A stretch of DNA of 64,000 nucleotides, taken from Amycolatopsis sp. cg9. Lineage in GTDB: Bacteria; Actinomycetota; Actinomycetes; Mycobacteriales; Pseudonocardiaceae. Positions 59,683-64,000 of the stretch are shown in pieces. Below the pieces are notes generated by a model. The model was not told the DNA's origin. It saw nothing but the letters and a program-made list of their open reading frames with translations, and made no database searches. The position numbers were made by a program, and so were the translations under genes. Location of the stretch: assembly GCF_041346945.1 (NCBI RefSeq), contig NZ_CP166850.1, positions 8,726,501-8,790,500 of the forward strand, given 5' to 3'. The first letter of the stretch is position 1, and each line of letters opens with the position of its first letter.

Positions 59683-60540
59683 GTGCTCTCCTCCACCCGT
59701 ACCGGCGCCGCCTTCGCGGTCGCCGCCATGCTCTGCGTCCAGCTCGGTCTCGCCGTGTCCGTCGGCCTCTTCGACCGCATCGGCCCGGACGGAGCGGCGT
59801 GGCTCCGCCTGGCCTGGGCCGGGGTGCTGCTGCTGGTGCTGGTCCGGCCGCGGCCGTCGTCGTTCCGGCGGAGCACCTTCCTCGCCTGCTGCGGCCTCGG
59901 CGTGGTCACGGCCGGGATGACCGTGCTGTTCATGAAGGCGGTGGCCCTGCTGCCGCTGGGCACGGCGAGCGCGCTGGAGTTCCTCGGGCCGCTCACGGTC
60001 GCCGTCACCCGCGGGCGCGGCGGCAAGAAGCTGTGGCCCGTCCTCGCCGCCGCCGGCGTGGTCCTGCTGACCGAACCGTGGCGGGGTGGCGCGGACCTGC
60101 TCGGCGTCGGCTACGCGCTCGCGTCCGCGGTGTGCTGGGCGGCCTACATCCTGCTCACGCAACGGGTCGGCGACGAGGTGGCGGGCGTGCGCGGGCTCGC
60201 CGTGTCGATGCCGGTGGCCGGCGTCGTGGCCACGCTCGTCTCCGGCCCGGCCGTGTTCGGCCACCTGACCTGGGAGCTGCTGCTCGCCGGCCTCGGGCTC
60301 GCGGTGCTGCTGCCGGTGATCCCGTTCAGCCTGGAAATGCTCGCCCTGCGCCGGCTGAACGCCTCGTCGTTCGGCACGCTGATGAGCCTGGAGCCGGCCA
60401 TCGCCCTGACGATCGGGTTCGTCGTGCTGCACCAGGTCCCGAACGCCGGCGCGGTGGCCGGGGTCCTGTTCGTCGTGGCGGCCGGCGTCGGCGCCGAACG
60501 CAGCGGGGCGCGCGAGCCGGCGATCACAACGCCGGTGTGA
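59683..60540 (+). CDS. EamA/RhtA-type metabolite exporter
   Basis: The protein is 285 residues from GTG 59683, which lies six bases after a TTTGCT hexamer; in-frame GTGs at 59620, 59659 and 59665 are possible. About ten hydrophobic helices form two EamA halves (for example [20 protein letters not shown] and the second-half [20 protein letters not shown]). These proteins export amino acids or other small metabolites through the inner membrane. Its 3' end overlaps the convergent SnoaL-like gene by 17 bp. Confidence 0.9.
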   Translation: MLSSTRTGAAFAVAAMLCVQLGLAVSVGLFDRIGPDGAAWLRLAWAGVLLLVLVRPRPSSFRRSTFLACCGLGVVTAGMTVLFMKAVALLPLGTASALEFLGPLTVAVTRGRGGKKLWPVLAAAGVVLLTEPWRGGADLLGVGYALASAVCWAAYILLTQRVGDEVAGVRGLAVSMPVAGVVATLVSGPAVFGHLTWELLLAGLGLAVLLPVIPFSLEMLALRRLNASSFGTLMSLEPAIALTIGFVVLHQVPNAGAVAGVLFVVAAGVGAERSGAREPAITTPV

Positions 60541-60883
60541 GGTCCAGGTGCACGCGGTAGTCGACGATCCGCTCCCCCTCGAGCCGGATCACCGTCACAC
60601 AAGGCAGTGCCAGCGGCTTTCCCGCGGGTGACTCCGTTTCGATCGTGAAGCGGCAGAACAGCTGGTCGCCATCCACCACGGCGACCTGGTCGACGACGTG
60701 GCGGACCCACGGCAGGGCCCCGGCCGCACCGGCCGTCGCCGCGGTGATCGCGGCGCGGCCGGTCAGCGGCTCGGCGTTGCCGAACACGTAGGTGGCGTCG
60801 TCGGCGAACCACGCGGCGAACGCCTCGGCGTCGCCCGCGTCGACCGCCGCGCACATTTCGCGGACCATCCGCTCGGCGTTCAC
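60524..60883 (-). CDS. SnoaL/NTF2-like domain protein
   Basis: The protein is 119 residues from GTG 60883, overlapping the cupin stop (GTGA). The alpha-plus-beta cone fold is seen in [20 protein letters not shown], then [10 protein letters not shown] and [16 protein letters not shown]. Members are small isomerases, cyclases or hydrolases, or non-enzymatic binding proteins. The gene ends a three-gene operon with a cupin and a flavin monooxygenase; it may complete the same oxidation pathway. Confidence 0.88.
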   Translation of the reverse strand: MNAERMVREMCAAVDAGDAEAFAAWFADDATYVFGNAEPLTGRAAITAATAGAAGALPWVRHVVDQVAVVDGDQLFCRFTIETESPAGKPLALPCVTVIRLEGERIVDYRVHLDLTPAL

Positions 60884-61326
60884 TTCCGCAGGCTCAGGCC
60901 GTAGCGGGTCATCACTTCCGCGACGAGCTTCATGTCACGCCCGGGCGGCAGCTCGGACAGCTCCTGGTAGTAGTTCTCCAGCCCCGGCGGGGAAACCACC
61001 GCGATGATGCGGGTCTCCTCGTCGAACGGGTTGCGGAACACGTGCGGCACCCCGCGCGGCAGCAGCAGCGAGTCGCCCTGGCCGAGGACGTGCCGGACGC
61101 CGTCGAGCTCGACCTCGACGCGCCCCCGGACGCACGTGAACAGCTCGTCCTCGCGGCTGTGGACGTGGGTGGGCGGGCCGCCGAGGCCCGGCGGCACGAC
61201 GTATTCGAACAGCGAGTACGCGCCGTTCGTGTCGGCGCCGGTGAGCCGGGCGTGGATGCCCAGCCCGATCGCGCCGAGGTTCGTCCCGTCGCCGGGGCGG
61301 AGCACTCCGGTCGTCACGGTGTCCAT
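60880..61326 (-). CDS. Cupin-domain protein
   Basis: The protein is 148 residues from ATG 61326. The metal motif of cupins is present: THVHSREDELFTCVRG for motif 1 and GVPHVFRN for motif 2. A single-domain cupin of this kind binds a transition metal and may act as a dioxygenase or isomerase, or as a binding protein. It is 13 bp downstream of the flavin monooxygenase gene and overlaps the SnoaL-like gene. Confidence 0.9.
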   Translation of the reverse strand: MDTVTTGVLRPGDGTNLGAIGLGIHARLTGADTNGAYSLFEYVVPPGLGGPPTHVHSREDELFTCVRGRVEVELDGVRHVLGQGDSLLLPRGVPHVFRNPFDEETRIIAVVSPPGLENYYQELSELPPGRDMKLVAEVMTRYGLSLRK

Positions 61327-61339
61327 CGCGGACTCCTTT

Positions 61340-62827
61340 CTACAGCGGGGCGTTGGCGGGTTCGGGGGTGCTTCCCAGGCGGGCCAGCACCTTCGGCGGC
61401 AACGAGCGGTACGCCGCGGGCGCGACCGGGTTCAGCCAGTGCGTGAACCGGGTGAACCGGCCCAGCTGGACACCGAGGTCGCCGAGCACCTCGTCGGCGT
61501 TGTGGATGGAGAACGGGATGATCTTCGTGCCGCGGCAGTGGTGCGCCCCGGTCGCGACGTCCAGGAAGGCGACCTGGGCGACGGCGTCTTCACGGCGCGC
61601 AGCCTCGGGCGGCAGGGTGAGCGCGCCGGCCAGGTCGGCCGCGATCCACAGGGCCGCCAGCTCGGCGTTGAGCGGGCTGAAGAACGACGAGTTGTAGCCG
61701 TTGAAGTACAGCCCCGGCACGCCGATCGGCTGGATCTGCCGGTACAGCAGGAAGTTCCGGCGCTCGTCGAACAGCCGCTCCTGGACGGGCGCGGGCAGGA
61801 ACGGCACGCCCTGGGTGAAGCCGGTGGCGCAGACGACGAGACCGGCGGGCAGCACCGTGCCGTCGGCCAACTCGGCTTTCGGCCCGTTGTCGGCGAACAG
61901 CCGCTTGATCACCTGGTCGCGGCGGACGCGGATCGAGCCGTCGGCGACCCCTTCGAAGAAGCCCTCGGTGGCCAGGCCGATCGCGTTCTTGACGATGTCC
62001 TCCATCCGCCCGCGCGGCACCAGGTCGTGCCGGGCGAGGCCGAACTGGCGCACCGACACCGTCCCGATCGAGTTCAGCATCGCCCGCCGCAGCCGGTTTC
62101 CCGGTCCGTGCAGGAACTTCTCGAAGCCCCGCAGCCACCGGTAGCGGAACAGCGCCTCGCCCAGCCGGGTCAGCAGCAGCATCTTGAAGTTGAGCACGCC
62201 GGCGATCCTGCGCGGCACCTTCCACAGCAGCTGCCGCGCGATGACGTCGGTGCTCGCGGCGACGCCGCTGATCGCGACCGTCACGTCGCAGGCGGACTTG
62301 CCGTAGCCGACCACGAGCACGTGCTCGCCGCGCGCGTCCTCGACGTCGTGGAAGTCCGAGCCGGCCAGCAGCCGCCCGCCGGCCGCCTCGAACTCCGCCC
62401 GGCCCGGGTAGTCCGGGAGCGCGGGCTCGCAGAACACGCCGTTCGCGACCACCACCCGGTCGAACCCCGCGGCCCCCTGCGCCGCGGTGGTCACCACCCA
62501 CCGGCCGCCGTCGGGCACCACCGACGTCACCTCGGTGCCGAGGCGCACGTGCGGCGTGACGCCGAACTCGTCGGCGTAGGCGGCCAGGTACTCCTGGACC
62601 TGGGCACCGGTCGGCCATTCCGGGAACTCGCGCGGCATCGGGAAGTCCGAAAAGGAGTACTGCGCCTTCGGGCTCTGCGTCGTCAGCCCGGGGTAGCGCC
62701 GGGTCCGGCTCCACACCCCGCCGACGTCCGGCGCCTTGTCGAAGACCTCGACGTCGTGCCCGGCCCGCAGCAGCGCCTTGGCCGTGGTCAGCCCGGCGAG
62801 CCCGGCTCCGATGATCGCGACGCGCAT
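61340..62827 (-). CDS. Flavin-containing monooxygenase (FMO/Baeyer-Villiger type)
   Basis: The protein is 495 residues from ATG 62827. The FAD loop is GAGLAGLTTAKALL (~7-20), and a second nucleotide loop for NADPH is VVGYGKSACDV. Between them the LLAGSDFHDVED segment is in the position of the FMO fingerprint. CATGF and the C-terminal region agree with the family. It would insert oxygen into a ketone, amine or sulfide. It starts the monooxygenase-cupin-SnoaL operon. The IclR gene upstream on the same strand is a candidate regulator. Confidence 0.9.
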   Translation of the reverse strand: MRVAIIGAGLAGLTTAKALLRAGHDVEVFDKAPDVGGVWSRTRRYPGLTTQSPKAQYSFSDFPMPREFPEWPTGAQVQEYLAAYADEFGVTPHVRLGTEVTSVVPDGGRWVVTTAAQGAAGFDRVVVANGVFCEPALPDYPGRAEFEAAGGRLLAGSDFHDVEDARGEHVLVVGYGKSACDVTVAISGVAASTDVIARQLLWKVPRRIAGVLNFKMLLLTRLGEALFRYRWLRGFEKFLHGPGNRLRRAMLNSIGTVSVRQFGLARHDLVPRGRMEDIVKNAIGLATEGFFEGVADGSIRVRRDQVIKRLFADNGPKAELADGTVLPAGLVVCATGFTQGVPFLPAPVQERLFDERRNFLLYRQIQPIGVPGLYFNGYNSSFFSPLNAELAALWIAADLAGALTLPPEAARREDAVAQVAFLDVATGAHHCRGTKIIPFSIHNADEVLGDLGVQLGRFTRFTHWLNPVAPAAYRSLPPKVLARLGSTPEPANAPL

Positions 62828-62925
62828 GCCCTGCTCCTCCTCGTCGAGGCCGCCGGGGCGGTGCCCGGTCCGGCGTCCGCACAGCGTTCATCAGCGGGAC
62901 GCCGCGGGCCAACCGGGAGTCCTGC

Positions 62926-63711
62926 TCACTGGGACGGCAGCTCCGGCCGGGCCACCGCCCACCGCCGGGCGGAGTAGGCGCGGCTCGCCGCCGCGGCCGC
63001 CATCCGCACCGCCGGCCCGATCCGGTCCGGCTGCACCGCGGCGCTCGGCCCGGTGACCGACAGCGCGGCCGTGACGCCGCCGGTGAAGTCGAAGATCGGC
63101 GCCGCGACGCAGCTGATGCCGGGGTTGCCCTCTTCGCGGTCGTAGGCCCAGCCCTGCTCGTGGACGACGGCGAGCTCGCGCTCCAGCGCGTCGGCGGTGG
63201 TGATCGTGCGCGGGGTGCGCCGGGCGAGCCCGGCCGCCACCACCGCCCCGACCGTTTCCGCGTCCGCCCAGGCGAGGATCGCCCGGCCGAGGCCGGAGCA
63301 GTGTGCCGGGATGAAGCCGCCGACCTGGTCGAGCATCGGCAGCGGGCGGTGCCCGCTGATCTTCTCGACGACCAGGATCCGGGTGCCCTCGAGCACGCCG
63401 AGCTGAACGGTGGTCTTCGCGGCGGCGTAGAGGTCCTGCAGGTAGGGCAGCACCGCTTCGCGCAGCTCGTGGCGCACCGGTACCAGGCCGGACAGCTCGA
63501 ACAGGCGGTTGCCGATCCGGTACTTCTCCCCCGGCTTGTCCAGCCAGCCGAGCTCGATCATCCGGGCCGCGGTGCGGTGCACGGTCGAGCGCGGCAGGCC
63601 CGAGCGTTCGACGAGCCGGGCGAGGGTGAGCTCGCGGTGGGTCACGTCGAACGCGTCCAGCAGCGCGGCGGCCCGTTCGAGCGCGCCGGAGTCCCGGGCA
63701 GTGGGACTCAT
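62926..63711 (-). CDS. IclR-family transcription regulator
   Basis: The protein is 261 residues from ATG 63711. The winged helix reads ALERAAALLDAFDVTHRELT, then ERSGLPRSTVHRTAARMIEL. The effector domain has RILVVEKISGHRPL, PAHCSGLGRAILAW and GISCVAAPIFDF, all typical of IclR. It is divergent from the SDR gene at 63753 and lies 98 bp upstream of the monooxygenase operon, so it may control either or both. The 62828-62925 gap holds no gene. Confidence 0.93.
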   Translation of the reverse strand: MSPTARDSGALERAAALLDAFDVTHRELTLARLVERSGLPRSTVHRTAARMIELGWLDKPGEKYRIGNRLFELSGLVPVRHELREAVLPYLQDLYAAAKTTVQLGVLEGTRILVVEKISGHRPLPMLDQVGGFIPAHCSGLGRAILAWADAETVGAVVAAGLARRTPRTITTADALERELAVVHEQGWAYDREEGNPGISCVAAPIFDFTGGVTAALSVTGPSAAVQPDRIGPAVRMAAAAASRAYSARRWAVARPELPSQ

Positions 63712-63752
63712 CCTTGGCCGCCGGGGGTCATGGGCCGAATGTAGGGCACATC

Positions 63753-64000
63753 ATGGAGACCAACCAGTCCTTCGCGAACCGGCGCCGCGTCGCCCTCGTC
63801 GGCGGCGGCGCCGGTGGCATCGGCTCGGCTTGCGCGGCCGCGCTGCACGCGCGCGGCCACCGCGTGGTCCTCGCCGGGCGCACGGAGACCACCCTGGCCG
63901 AGACCGCGCTCGAGCTCGGCCCCGGCGCCGACTACGTCGTCTGCGACCTGGCGGACCCGGCCGCGGCGGCCGGCGCCGTGGACCGCGTGCGCGAGCGGCA
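63753..64000 (+). CDS. Short-chain dehydrogenase/reductase, N-terminal part (cut by window edge)
   Basis: From ATG 63753 the frame encodes VALVGGGAGGIGSACAAALH, a classical SDR cofactor loop, then VVLAGRTETTLAET, in which Arg after the second strand suggests NADP, and YVVCDLADP, the conserved Asp near the adenine. The protein leaves the window after 82 codons, so the catalytic residues are not visible. It is divergent from the IclR gene by 41 bp, which suggests control by that regulator. Confidence 0.88.
   Translation, partial: METNQSFANRRRVALVGGGAGGIGSACAAALHARGHRVVLAGRTETTLAETALELGPGADYVVCDLADPAAAAGAVDRVRER

Noticed and set aside
1..64000. tRNA, rRNA, CRISPR, transposase or phage integrase
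   Set aside because: None could be recognised on reading both strands.

Overview
The window is very GC-rich actinobacterial DNA. GTG starts are frequent, GTGA and TGATG gene overlaps are frequent, and several genes appear to be transcribed without a leader. A complete ESX-type (type VII) secretion locus, a giant LAL-type LuxR regulator and a DesA3-like desaturase pair point to Pseudonocardiaceae, most likely Amycolatopsis or a close relative. The genus is an inference from gene content. I see no tRNA, rRNA, CRISPR array or insertion sequence.

From 1 to 33.9 kb lies a type VII secretion island. It holds a partial response regulator, an EccA-like AAA ATPase fused to a beta-helix, a LuxR regulator and a complete OmpR-type two-component system. 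Next come a polymorphic toxin operon (YbaB-like protein, small ESX-like protein, 1274-residue toxin, Imm49 immunity protein) and the conduit genes: mycosin, an Esx pair, EccC, EccB, EccD and EccE. Four secreted-substrate-like genes (two EspC-like, two PPE/EspB-like) follow EccC, and a SUFU-domain gene follows those. A degenerate receptor kinase and a transglutaminase-DUF58-MoxR-FN3 cassette lie between EccD and EccE. Four of the conduit-side transcription units share an upstream element exactly 40 bp before their -10 box, so they are probably co-regulated.

From 34.0 to 40.5 kb are two same-strand genes that look like a conflict or stress-sensing module. The first encodes a soluble protein with two C-terminal membrane helices. 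The second encodes a 1532-residue protein with an amyloid-signalling-like N-terminus, helical repeats, a full Hsp70 and a trypsin-like domain that has lost catalytic residues. This is the best candidate here for an undescribed system.

From 40.5 to 47.8 kb are a ferredoxin-reductase/acyl desaturase operon with a 20-codon leader ORF and a palindromic operator, a LAL regulator, a 60-residue two-cysteine peptide gene, a helical-repeat protein and a small secreted protein.

From 47.7 to 54.5 kb is a divergent catabolic cluster: two FAH-family hydrolases, an AhpD-like protein, two SDRs, an amidohydrolase and an alpha/beta hydrolase, beside a LysR regulator. An array of 164-bp tandem repeats follows at 54.6-54.9 kb; each unit carries a spare copy of the neighbouring epimerase gene's 3' end.

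From 54.9 kb to the end are ordinary regulator/enzyme pairs: GntR/PEBP, a deazaflavin oxidoreductase, a D-Ala-D-Ala carboxypeptidase, LysR/EamA, SnoaL-cupin-flavin monooxygenase and IclR/SDR. The last SDR runs off the right edge.
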